This document shows, piece after piece, positions 11,064-20,400 of a DNA stretch of 64,000 nucleotides. The stretch is taken from NCBI GenBank assembly GCA_022036555.1, contig CM039140.1, positions 1,736,001-1,800,000 on the forward strand, in the 5' to 3' direction. The notes under the pieces were generated by a model. It was not told where the DNA came from and did no database searches. It was given only the letters and a program-made list of their open reading frames with translations. Position 1 is the first letter of the stretch. Each line of letters starts with the position of its first letter. Position numbers and translations under genes: made by a program. The stretch comes from Microstegium vimineum (taxonomy: Eukaryota > Streptophyta > Magnoliopsida > Poales > Poaceae).

Positions 11064-11609
11064 ATGGCGAAGGCCGAAGCCCATACCCAAGGCCGGCCCG
11101 CCTCTCATGTCCCCGCTCCCGCTCCCACATGGGCGCAGCGCGCGGAGGCGCTGACCCACATCCTAACGCACCCGTCCCACGCGCCGTCGCTCCACTCGCA
11201 GCTCTTCGTCGCCTCCCGCGTGGCGTGCCCGCCGCGGGCTCTGGGCTCCACCACGTCGTACCCGCCATTCCTCTGTCCGGGCGCCTCGCTCCTCCGCTGG
11301 GCTCTGGCCTCCGTCTTCCTCCCGCGCGTGGCGCGCCTCTGCCTCCCGCCCTCGTCCTGGCGGTCGCGGTGCCCCTTCCAGCTCCCGCCGCCGCTCGTGC
11401 CCTCCGCGGCCATCGAGCCGGCGCCCGAGCGCTGGACCGACGCCGAGCTCTGGGACTACGCGCGCCGGCGCCGGGCGCGGAGGGGCCCACTGACGGTGCG
11501 GCCGCTCGTGTCCGTGCCGGGCGTGGTGCTCACCACCGTGCCCAACGTTATCATTGTCGTCGCCTTCGTAAGGGAGTACTTCTGGATCGACAGGCCCAAC
11601 CGCATCTGA
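11064..11609 (+). CDS. Uncharacterised plant protein with C-terminal hydrophobic segment, 181 aa
   Basis: This is a single-exon, GC-rich frame. The start at 11064 is preferred over an in-frame ATG at 10965 because it lies in a strong context (CCCATGGCG) after a C-rich leader. The N-terminal half reads WAQRAEALTHILTHPSHAPS and SQLFVASRVACPP with SYPPFLCPG. A basic stretch YARRRRARRG is followed by a hydrophobic segment (VPGVVLTTVPNVIIVVAF) and the C-terminus REYFWIDRPNRI, so it could be a small membrane-anchored protein. I do not recognise a named family. Base composition and the sharp return to AT-rich sequence after the stop support a real gene, though GC-rich grass DNA often leaves long open frames by chance. 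The likely 3' untranslated region runs to about 11780. Confidence 0.6.
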   Translation: MAKAEAHTQGRPASHVPAPAPTWAQRAEALTHILTHPSHAPSLHSQLFVASRVACPPRALGSTTSYPPFLCPGASLLRWALASVFLPRVARLCLPPSSWRSRCPFQLPPPLVPSAAIEPAPERWTDAELWDYARRRRARRGPLTVRPLVSVPGVVLTTVPNVIIVVAFVREYFWIDRPNRI

Positions 11610-11779
11610 GGTGGTGTGGTTGAGGAGAAACTCGCTGGCATTTACACGCTTTCCTTGCAGAAGGCAGTGTCTGATGCTCTTCTGCTCTTGATGTAAACTG
11701 GCAGGCAACCCCCCAGTGTTTTCTCTTTTCTTTGTACTATGGTGTAATCGTGCTGACTAAGACAGCTTCTTGGGCTTTC

Positions 11780-13265
11780 TGTAAAAGCTGAGTTTTACCT
11801 CTGTCGAAAAAAAGAAAAGAAAAAGAAGCCAATTGTCTGACAGTGTTGTAGAAACCGTGATGAGCATAGCAAATTTGTGGTGACATGTGCCTGCAGTCTG
11901 CAAATGCAACGGTAGATATGATCTGGTGGTATGTATGGGGCTTATTGTTGCTCAGATCAGGAATAATGATTTGGGTAATTAGCTGCAACAGATGGAGTGC
12001 ATCAGACTAAACTCACTGAATAAATTACATACTATTCCCTATTGTTGATGGGGTTTTCAGCTGATAAGCAGTTGATGCTGTTTTTAGCTGTTTTGTTGAA
12101 AAAAAGAACATTATACTATGACTGTTTAGTTCACGATAGTCTGTGCTATCCGTTTTGAGATTGCTGGAGTAGTAGTATTTATGAGAGCATGTTGCATTGC
12201 TGAACATGCCCTGGATCAGGATCCAGGCCCAGGGAACACACAGGGATCTCCGCAGCTCCATCTAACACTTGGGTGGGCCTATTTATGCATGCCTTGCCTG
12301 GGGGGCACCAGAGCGCCACTGACACAGAGACCACTCTACAGCTCTACCCCTTCATGTCAATCGAATCCTCCTCGTGGACCAGACCACCAGCAAATCAAAC
12401 TGGCCAAGCCGGCAGCAGTATATGGCCCAGTCACTCATCATTTTCTTGCATCAATCAGGGTCCTCTTCAGCATTTGCCCCTGGAGAAACAAGTTCCATGA
12501 GGATCAGCATCCAGTTTGTTGGGGATGCCAGTGTTCTTGGCTCCAATCAGGCGCAGCATATCGTCAGGTTCTATAGACTCCAGTGCTTGTGGGCGCTTTA
12601 GTCCATCTGCACTCTGCAGTACCTTTGCCTCGACAGAGGTGAGTGTATTTTGTCTGAAATTATTGTCAAGAAGAATGTTTCTGGCTAGTGTCGCGGTGGA
12701 TGATATTTCTGCTACACAGAACAGACTACTTGGCACAGCTAGTGCAAACTAAACTTTCTGGCCTAGTCCAACCAACCATATCAAAATAGGTTCTTTTCAA
12801 GTGCATTTTGTTTTCACCAAGATTGCTTGAAAATTGTAAGAACTGCATGTTTAGCTGTTGGACGAACAATGTTCTCTTTTGTACCTGTGGTGAGAGTGCT
12901 CATGGAAGCTTTATGCCACGCAATGCACAACTGATTATCTAATCATATGGCCGTTGCTTTCTCTGTTTTTCATCTATACAGTACACTACGATAAATCGAA
13001 AGTCTGAATAATCCATAAGACTAAGGAACAGCAAGTAACAAAAAAAGGCCTGTTTCACTGGATTGAGCTTATGATTCAATTTGAATTTTGAGCTAAATAG
13101 CAAATACTACTGTACATTTTCAGCAAACAACCACTCATCCAAAATTCCAAACACCCTTTTAGCTGCTTAGCATGCAGCCTATAAGTTAAGCATTGTAAAA
13201 ACTGTCAGAAACAATGGTGTAGTAAGAATGTAAGATGGACGAACAAGTGTATACATTGGTAAGTG
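11780..13265. other. Intergenic; possible minus-strand coding remnant at 12467-12645
   Basis: Most of this stretch holds nothing I can name. On the minus strand, about 12645-12467 reads as plausible protein: EAKVLQSADGLKRPQALES, then EPDDMLRLIGAKNTG, ending at a stop at 12467. A possible acceptor lies just upstream. It could be the last exon of a lost gene. I do not recognise the family, so no function is given. Confidence 0.25.
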
Positions 13266-14809
13266 TCACTGTCCTTGTTCCATTGTTGTATGGCTGTGCT
13301 GCGCCCGGGCTGTTCTTGTGACGCTGTCGGCCTCAGTGACGAGTCCGAGAATTGGGGAGTCCACCTTGTTGGCCGACCCGCTGCCGCTGCCGCTGGACGG
13401 CCCGGAGAAGTTGGAGGTGGACCCTCCCGATGCCGATGCCGAGCACGAAGCTGAGTAGTCCAGGTCCCTGATCCCGTCCTGGAAACCACACACAATGCAC
13501 TCTCAATTACAAATGTAAGTGGTTCACAATTACAAATGTAAGTGGAAAGGAGAAAGCAATCAAACATGCGTACATATTTGTGAGGTTAAGTGAGATACTT
13601 TGGGTATTAAAGGCGGTGGCGAAGTGCAGCGAAGCTAGATTCTATGCAATTGGTGCGCACGGAGGTGGAAATTTAATTTTGCACAGGAAAAAAAAATTGT
13701 TGATACACTGCCGCCCTATTTATCGCCATGTGTACAGCTGCAAAGCAACGGCACTCCATCACCAAAAAGATGGCTGGTTAGGGAGAGTACAGCCAGGAAG
13801 TCTGCAACCAATGATCGTGCCAAGCATTTGAAACGAAATGCTCCATTGATCATGATGGCTGATGGCGGTATTGCAAATCTTGTATTGCCTTGCTGTCGTA
13901 CTAAAGCCACTAGCTGTTGAGTGGTACGGTGGAGGTAGGTGGCCACCCCACAGCGCGAGCGATCAGAATTCGGGAAACCCAACCAAATCGAATCGAATCG
14001 AATCCGATCGTGTACCTCAAGTTGGTGCTCGTCGTCCTCGGATTGGCATGGGGTTACGGGCGCCGCCGCATCGTCGTCGTCGTCGCCGTCCCGCGAGTGG
14101 TGCTCGGGCTGGACAACAACGCTGTAGAGCTCGACGATGCGGTCGCAGTTGTCCGCCCACCAGGTCTGCGCCGCCCACGCGTCGCCGAAGTACTCCTCGC
14201 TGAACCGGATCCTGCGGAGGTAGTTGCTGCCGTCGCCGCGCGGCACCAGCGTCATCAGCACGCCGGGCTCCGGCTCCGCCGCCCACTCCCCGTCACTTGC
14301 CGCGGCGGCCTCCTCATCGCCAGCGCTGCCGCCGCCGTCGTCGTCGTCCAACGGCGAGCAGCACTTGTCGCAGTGCTCATGTTTGGCTCCTCCTTGCCCC
14401 CGCTCCTCGTCCAGGTGGAGGCCATCTTTCTGACGGTCACCGTCGTGCGGCTGCGCCGGCGCGATCTTGGCGGACGAGGACGCGGACGACGATGCCGCCG
14501 CCGCGACGTCCTTGTCCTGCAGTTCTTCGGCCTCCGGGGAGCGCCTCCGATGCCGTCGCCGCCGCCGCCGCCGCGGCGCGCGCGGGTGTTCCTCGCCGTC
14601 GCCCGCCGTCTTCACCTTTAGGAGTGACAGGGCCTTCATCTGCGCAAGCGACATGCACGGCATTACATCAACATCACGCGCGCGTAGAGCAGATGCAGGG
14701 GAGCAAGCGATTGGGATGTCCGGCGACGTACGCTTTTGGCGATGAAGCCGACGGACTTGGTGATCCTGCTGTTGCCGCCGCCGCCGTCGCCATGGAAGCA
14801 CGCGTGCAT
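13266..14809 (-). CDS. BREVIS RADIX (BRX) domain protein, 3 exons, 304 aa
   Basis: Exons on the minus strand are 14809-14732, 14639-14016 and 13478-13266; all introns are GT-AG and all junctions are in phase 0. The start at 14809 gives MHACFHGDGGGGNSRITKS; exon 2 begins exactly at MKALSLLKVKTAGDGEEH. A low-complexity Arg- and Ala/Ser-rich middle follows, with a possible metal-binding HEHCDKCCS. The single BRX domain (about residues 145-205) reads EPEPGVLMTLVPRGDGSNYL, RRIRFSEEYFGDAWAAQTWW and ADNCDRIVELY, with the expected conserved FG, WW and R positions. Exon 3 (DGIRDLDYSAS onward) is Ser/Gly-rich. Classical BRX proteins have two BRX domains and a Cys-rich N-terminus; this one is a short, single-domain member. 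BRX family proteins are polarity and growth regulators near the plasma membrane; this one's role is not known to me. Confidence 0.85.
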
Positions 14810-14996
14810 CGGGAAGAGCAGGGCCGCCTCCAATCTCCGTCCGTTCCGGAGCAGCTGCTCGCTCCGCGCTCGTGCTGGTTGGGAAGGAAGAGAAGAAAAT
14901 GGAGGGGGGATGGAATTTGAACGATGCGAAGGGCGGCACGGAATTAACGGGCGGGCGAGCGTGTCCGTCGCGCAATCAATGCCTGCGGGATTGGGA

Positions 14997-15006
14997 GTAT
15001 TTATGG
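14997..15006 (-). promoter_or_regulatory. TATA-like box of the BRX-domain gene
   Basis: On the minus strand the sequence CCATAAATAC lies about 190 bp upstream of the start codon, within GC-rich DNA. Spacing and isolation fit a core promoter. Confidence 0.45.
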
Positions 15007-15380
15007 CAAGCGTTTGGGATTTCCTCCTTCCAACTCACCCAGCCGGCGGACGAGTGCGGCCAGGGAGGGCAGAGATCTGCCTTTACTCCGGCGCACGTAC
15101 GCGCCGCACGGGGGGCTTCGAATTTGGCCCGGATCTCTCGTTGGAGGGAGGACGACGGGCACTGACTGACGGAGCACGAACTTACCGTTACATGACAACG
15201 ACAACGATGATGGTATTGACATGCGGTGGTGCGAGACAGTACTGGCGCGCTCTGAATTCGGGGCCTCTTGTTTTCTGAAACTAACTTTTGTTACGCATTT
15301 CAGTTTTTTTAGTTTTTTTTTTTAGTTTCAGAACTTGTGTGTTTGAAAAAAAAGGGGGAATTTCACTGTGCTTGGGAATA

Positions 15381-16336
15381 GAAAAAGTCCAATTCTCCAT
15401 CTAAACTATAAAACTAGTTTTTCTATCACCCTTAACTTTTAAAATCATATGTTTTTGCACCTTGAATAGTTTTGATGATGATGCGCCACATTAGAGGTTA
15501 AATTGGACTAAGTTGAAACTTTTTACAAAGATAAATTTTCAAAAAAAAAAACTATTTTTTTTACATAGAACAATGATGCAACTGAAAATTCAAAATTCTG
15601 GTTTAATCTTAGATTTTTTCTTTTACCTCTAAAAATTACGAAACTAGTTTCTTTGTTTCTTCTAAAATCATGCTCTGTCTTATAATGCAAAGCTTGAAAG
15701 TGTTTGAATTTTTATAGACCCATTTTATTACTTATTAGTACAAGTTCTCATTATTTATTTTAATTATGAACCCTTTCTTTAATTATTTGACGTTGGATTT
15801 TGTAGAAGTGCGAGGGGAGCATCATCAAGATCATAGGTGAGGTAGGGTGCACGCAGCCACGTAGGCTAACACAACTACTTAAAAAATTTAGCTTCAGACG
15901 ATCAACATCGACTAACTATAAAAGATAACGGGAGCTTAGAAAATAAGCACCATAGATAAGTTTATCAAGATTCAAACAAATTTAAGTTAGGCGCCATAAG
16001 ATAGAGCATGATTTTTTTAAAAAACAATCTAAATCTAGTTTATAATTTCTAAGACAGAAACGAAGTTTCTAAGATAAAATAAGATTTTATAATTTTAATT
16101 TATTATATTTCTGTGTACAAATATTTGTAGAGTTTTCTGAAATTTTATTTTTGTGTTTTTGGATATTTTGTTTAAATTTTTTCTTGTTCGGTTTACCTCC
16201 TTGATGTGACGTCACATCATTAGAACCACCTAAAATATAAAAACAAATGGTTTCGAAAATTAGGGGAGATTAAAAATCTATTTTTGTAGTTTACAAAGAA
16301 AAATCGAATGATCACGAACAAATTGGATTTTTTTCC
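15381..16336. mobile_element. Second Mutator-like foldback element, about 956 bp
   Basis: The left arm starts GAAAAAGTCCAATTC and the right arm, on the minus strand, GGAAAAAAATCCAATT. Both then carry related segments (TAAACTA, CCCTAACTTT or CCCTAATTTT, CATATGTTTTT or CATTTGTTTTT). Flanking 9-mers TTGGGAATA (15372-15380) and TTAGGAATC (16337-16345) match at 7 of 9. Ends resemble those of the foldback at 8584, so the two may be one family. Arms are more diverged here. Confidence 0.55.
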
Positions 16337-16345
16337 TTAGGAATC

Positions 16346-17842
16346 ACCCATGTCAATAAACGAGGTGCTGGGCGGATTTATGGCACTGGGCTGCTGCGGG
16401 AGCTCCTATTTTATGATGGGCTCGAAAACATCATTGGCCCATCAGTTTGGTTGCAACGGGTTATGAGAGGGAGGGGTCGACGTATGGCCCGTCCCGTTTC
16501 AGCCTGCTCCGGAGTTTCGGCTTCGATTCCGTGGATCCGGCCGACGACGACAACCCATGGACCGTGGTGGTGGGGAACTGGGGACTGGGGGAGGAACACG
16601 GACGCGGGCGGGTGGCAGACTAGCCACGCCGGAGATGAGCTGCCAAGCGACTCGGCTTGGGTCGTCCCGTACTGTTTACACCGGAGGCCATGGTGGCGGT
16701 GCCCGTGGTCCGGCGTGGAGGAACCTAGGAACGGGGTTTCGTGGCGCTGCTTGTTGGTCGGCTGGTGCCGGGTTGAAGCAGGAATCTGTCTTCTGGATGA
16801 TCGGTAGCGGCCACATGTGAAGGATGCCAGGATGGATGCTTAGGCTGGATGGTGAGTTCGCTGACATTTTTCGTTCAACGTTCTGATAGTAGTAGTACTC
16901 CAGTATTGTTTAGTTCTACAATACAGTTGTACGAAAAATGTCACCCTTATGAAGCCACCCTTTGAAATTCGAAAAGCACTAAGTCTAGAATGGTTATACT
17001 GACACTATGTTCAATACTTCACTGGAAAGAGTAGTAATTAGAACATATTCCTAGGACACAACTAGTTGGAAGTAGCAGAACACTGCATCCGAACTCTACA
17101 TTCTGTTAGGTGTTGATTTACAGGCAAAGCAGCAGAACCTTTTTATGGAAACTTGGCAAGCTGTTTAATTTCGCCCACTCACTTTGTGCTCTTATTTGAT
17201 GACTGCCACTGCATTTTCCTTGTTTGAAGAAGTAACCACTTTGGAGATCTCTACGGTTTTTAACCTGTGTTTGGATTGGGACAGCAATCACATCATTTCC
17301 TAATTAGTTCGTCCATACATCCAACAACCTAGCATAATGTTTTTTTTTTAATCTCTGACTGTAAACACATTGAACCCATTATGTGGATATTTCTTGTTCC
17401 ACATTTCCTTGAATCAATTATGTGGATATGTTATTCTGGTTTACAATACAGTTCATGTGCATATTAGCATATACAACTATTTTATGACACATTGCCAATT
17501 GGCCAGCCTACTTTTATACAATAGAGCAAGCGATAACAATTGCATGCAGTCCAGTTTATGGCTATCAGATATCAATTTGGAGACGCTTCTCGTGCAATCA
17601 ATCAACCATATCACTATTGGTAAAAGCTAGTACCTTTTTTTTTTCTCAAGGACACACAAAGCTTGCATGCAAGGAGAGAACAGAACAAACTTCATAACCT
17701 GTTAATGACCAACAAAAGGGAACCCTCCATTCTCTAATGTCTGTCAGAGCAACAGTAATACAACCACTACCATCATCCTTCAACATCCCAGGATGACCAA
17801 AAGATATAGATCCCTAAACAGGAAAAGGTACCACTTCTCTTC
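16346..17842. other. Intergenic, no gene recognised
   Basis: A GC-rich open stretch (16450-16810) has no recognisable domain and could be chance. From 16860 on the DNA is AT-rich. The end of this stretch (about 17640-17842) is the likely 3' untranslated region of the receptor-kinase remnant on the minus strand. Confidence 0.35.
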
Positions 17843-18070
17843 TCAATGCCATAAACTTATGAAAGTTGGGGTATCAATTGGAGGCTGAGGAACTTCTATT
17901 GCTCCATCAAGCATCTTGGTCACTTTAAGCATAGTTCGGCGCATTTCTGGTTCATCCTGTATACACCAAAGTGCAACTCTCATGAATCTTTCCACCATCT
18001 TCATATTGATAATTGATTCCTCATCACTTTCAACTAACAAGTCAAGGCGGCTGCAGCGGTAGCAGTCATA
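17843..18070 (-). pseudogene. G-type lectin receptor-like kinase, C-terminal kinase end
   Basis: The minus strand encodes the end of a LecRK kinase domain: YDCYRCSRLDLLVESDEE, RFMRVALWCIQDEPEMRRT (conserved final kinase helix region with the W and the R of motif XI) and MLDGAIEVPQPP to a TGA stop at 17843-17845. The upstream side runs into the assembly gap. It belongs with the lectin part at 18337-19330: same strand, right order. The kinase N-lobe, transmembrane segment and PAN/EGF region are missing, either hidden in the gap or lost. Confidence 0.8.
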
Positions 18071-18170
18071 NNNNNNNNNNNNNNNNNNNNNNNNNNNNNN
18101 NNNNNNNNNNNNNNNNNNNNNNNNNNNNNNNNNNNNNNNNNNNNNNNNNNNNNNNNNNNNNNNNNNNNNN
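18071..18170. other. Assembly gap, 100 Ns
   Basis: Exactly 100 Ns, the conventional placeholder for a gap of unknown size. It falls inside the interrupted LecRK gene, between kinase sequence and a copia fragment, so the missing DNA probably includes copia sequence and the middle of the receptor kinase. Confidence 0.95.
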
Positions 18171-18336
18171 ACTGCGTGGAAGAGGGAAGCATCAAGACCG
18201 ATCACATCGCACAAATGAGCAGCTTGCCGATATTCTCACCAGGTCACTTGGAAGAACCAAATTTGAAACCATGAGAAGCAAGATCAGGCTCAAGAAGATC
18301 ACCAAGACTGGCTAAAGCAAGGTTTAGGGGGAGACT
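18171..18336 (+). pseudogene. Ty1/copia RNase H 3' end and polypurine tract
   Basis: The fragment after the gap reads CVEEGSIKTDHIA, then, after a 1-bp frame change near 18213, TNEQLADILTRSLGRTKFE to a TAA at 18313-18315. A polypurine tract (about TTTAGGGGGAGA, 18323-18334) follows. An LTR would be expected here, but the LecRK sequence begins immediately, within a base or two of the tract. It is a different copia family from those at 1.6 kb and 31-37 kb. Confidence 0.75.
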
Positions 18337-19330
18337 TTGTACTTTCTTTCCGTATCAAAGAAAGAATAGTGTGGGGCACAAGAACATTCTGTTTCTGTTA
18401 GATTCCAGTTGAACATGCAATAGCTGTTGTATCCACACACTCCACTACCAAAATCTGAATATACTATATTGCAGATATTTTGCGGCACAGCTTGCACTAC
18501 TGTCCACTCTGCAGGCAAACCACTTCTTACTGCTTCCCTTTTTGGATACTTATACTGTCGAAGAACACCATCTGGGTCAAGTTTTGCCCGATGGTAATAT
18601 TGATCTGTTGAGTCCATCTCTGCTGGCATTATTATGTCAATGGTAGGGTGTTGCATGTTGTTCTCCAAGGCATAGTAGATTGTGCCATTCGCATCATAGA
18701 CCAGTTTCCCACCATTTCCACTTGTGTTAGTAGACCAATAACCATCATACTGGAATCCCGTAGGAACAGCCACTGTGTAGAAAGTCAGGTTGCCATTTGT
18801 TTCAAGACTGAGGATGAACCGACCATTTGAGTAGTTGGTGTCCATAAGCCTAGCGTGGAGGATAGTCCCACTAACGAGCTCTTGGGATGGCAGATGGTGT
18901 CTGTTGGTGTAGTAAAACTTTGCCATGTGGGGGAGCCGTCTGCTCCATAAAGCACAAAGTTTCCATTGTTGTTCATGGAAGCATAAGCACCACCAGCAAT
19001 CTGGGAGCTCCACATCTCGGCTCCAGTGGAGTCACGGAGATAAAGTGTACCATCGAGGGTAAATTGCAGGTTTGAACCAGGTGACACTTCTGTGGTACAA
19101 TTGGCATACCAAACAGTAGTCTTCTCATCAATCTGATCGAACCAGATGGCAAGTAGATAGAGAGAGGAGTTGGTTTCCAGGGGCTGGAAGCCAAAGGCAA
19201 AGTCACCAGAGGGTGAGTTCCACGATCTGTTTGGTCCCTCAGGATTTAGAGTAGATCCCAAGCTGATATTGTGCTGAGCAGTATATAAGTGGGGAAGTAG
19301 CAAAAGTAGGAGAAAGAGTATATGCACCAT
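18337..19330 (-). pseudogene. G-type lectin receptor-like kinase, N-terminal lectin part, frameshifted
   Basis: The start at 19330 gives a signal peptide (MVHILFLLLLLLPHLYTA). The B-lectin domain follows: SLGSTLNPEGPNRSWNSPSG, DFAFGFQPLE, LAIWFDQIDEKTTVWYAN, GNFVLYGADGSPTWQSF. Near 18892 a single missing base shifts the frame; the next frame continues LPSQELVSGTILHARLM, NGNLTFYTV, GTIYYALENN, VPQNICN and SGVCGYNSYCMF with CSCAPHYSFFDTERK, the Cys-rich region after the lectin domain. Coding similarity ends at a copia polypurine tract. The family are plasma-membrane receptor kinases of grasses linked to defence signalling. With a frameshift, a copia break and missing middle part, this copy cannot make the normal protein of about 800 aa. 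Confidence 0.85.
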
Positions 19331-19618
19331 TGATCTTTCGTTGGTAATTGCTCCTTCTAACAGCAGTTTTATGTGCAGAGGAGGATATTTTTCAGATCTG
19401 GCAATGGGGTGTCGCTTGTACTGATTTACATGGAGCTGGAGATTGGATGCTGGGCAATATGCCGTGAAAATGAAACACAGAACAGATGTGAACCGCAGAG
19501 GATTTTGCATAAGGTCAAAGTTGTTTGGTTACTTTGAATCCAATTGGTACACCCTTAGTTCAAAGGTCGCTATAGAATAGCTGGCAAAATTGACTCGGCC
19601 ATTTATGATGAATGCATA

Positions 19619-19795
19619 GCTTCTGGATAAATCCAAATATGGAGAAATTTTTGGCTTCTGGATAAATCCAAATATGGAGAAATTTTTGGCTTCTGGATAA
19701 ATCCACATATGCAGAAAATTTGAGCTTCTGGATAAATCCAAATATGGAGACAAAAATTAAGTTCCGGATAAATCCAGATATGGAGAAAAATTTCT
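19619..19795. repeat. 35-bp tandem repeat, 5 copies, upstream of the LecRK remnant
   Basis: Each unit starts GCTTCTGGATAAATCCAAAT followed by ATGGAGAAATTTTTG. The first two copies are identical, the later ones differ at several bases and in length by one or two. Each unit contains the small palindrome GGATAAATCC. The array begins about 290 bp upstream of the LecRK start codon on its promoter side. Confidence 0.85.
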
Positions 19796-20400
19796 TCAGA
19801 CTCTACTACAGAATTTTATTCTATTATGCAGCCTCGGCAGGCAATTGCCTACCTGTCCATTAAACACACGGATCAAATGCCTACATGATTTGTGAAAGGG
19901 GTGGCAAGAGTGAAGTCAACTCTGCAGAAAAAAAAAAACAGACGGAAGGCACTAATAAATAACTAAATTGTCATATCATTTCCCCCCCTGATCAATCTCC
20001 AATAGAGTAGAGCCGAAGAGATGCTGTATTCTTATACCAATTCTCATTTGAACATAATTATTGCAGTTTTCGTTCGCTCCACTGTTTTTTTTTCTGCAGA
20101 AGAAACCAGCGTAGTTGCAATCTCGTGCTGAAGACTTTGTGAGATTCAAATGCAGAGTGTGTAATGGTCAAGCTGATAAAGATGGACTAAATTCATAAGC
20201 CATGTGACAGGAGCTATGACCAGAGCTACCTATGGAAGTGATGGGAAGACGAAGGAGACCAGTGGCAGTACATTGTGTTAGAATTAATGGACACTGAAAA
20301 GGATCTTTATCGACTATCTCATCCAATAGAACACCTAGTGGTTAGGAATTGGAATTGCTTTTCTATACCTTCGTGCAGTGGCGTTGTAGATCATGATCGG
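19796..20400. other. Intergenic, no feature recognised
   Basis: AT-rich DNA without a gene, ending at the left flank of the long LTR (ATCGG at 20396-20400). Confidence 0.4.

Noticed and set aside
13716..14975. A single long minus-strand open frame through the BRX locus
   Set aside because: It reads through two introns. The spliced three-exon model has consensus splice sites, in-phase joins and a better N- and C-terminus.
16451..16820. Trp/Gly-rich frames in a GC-rich stretch
   Set aside because: No conserved motif, no splice or promoter context; probably chance.
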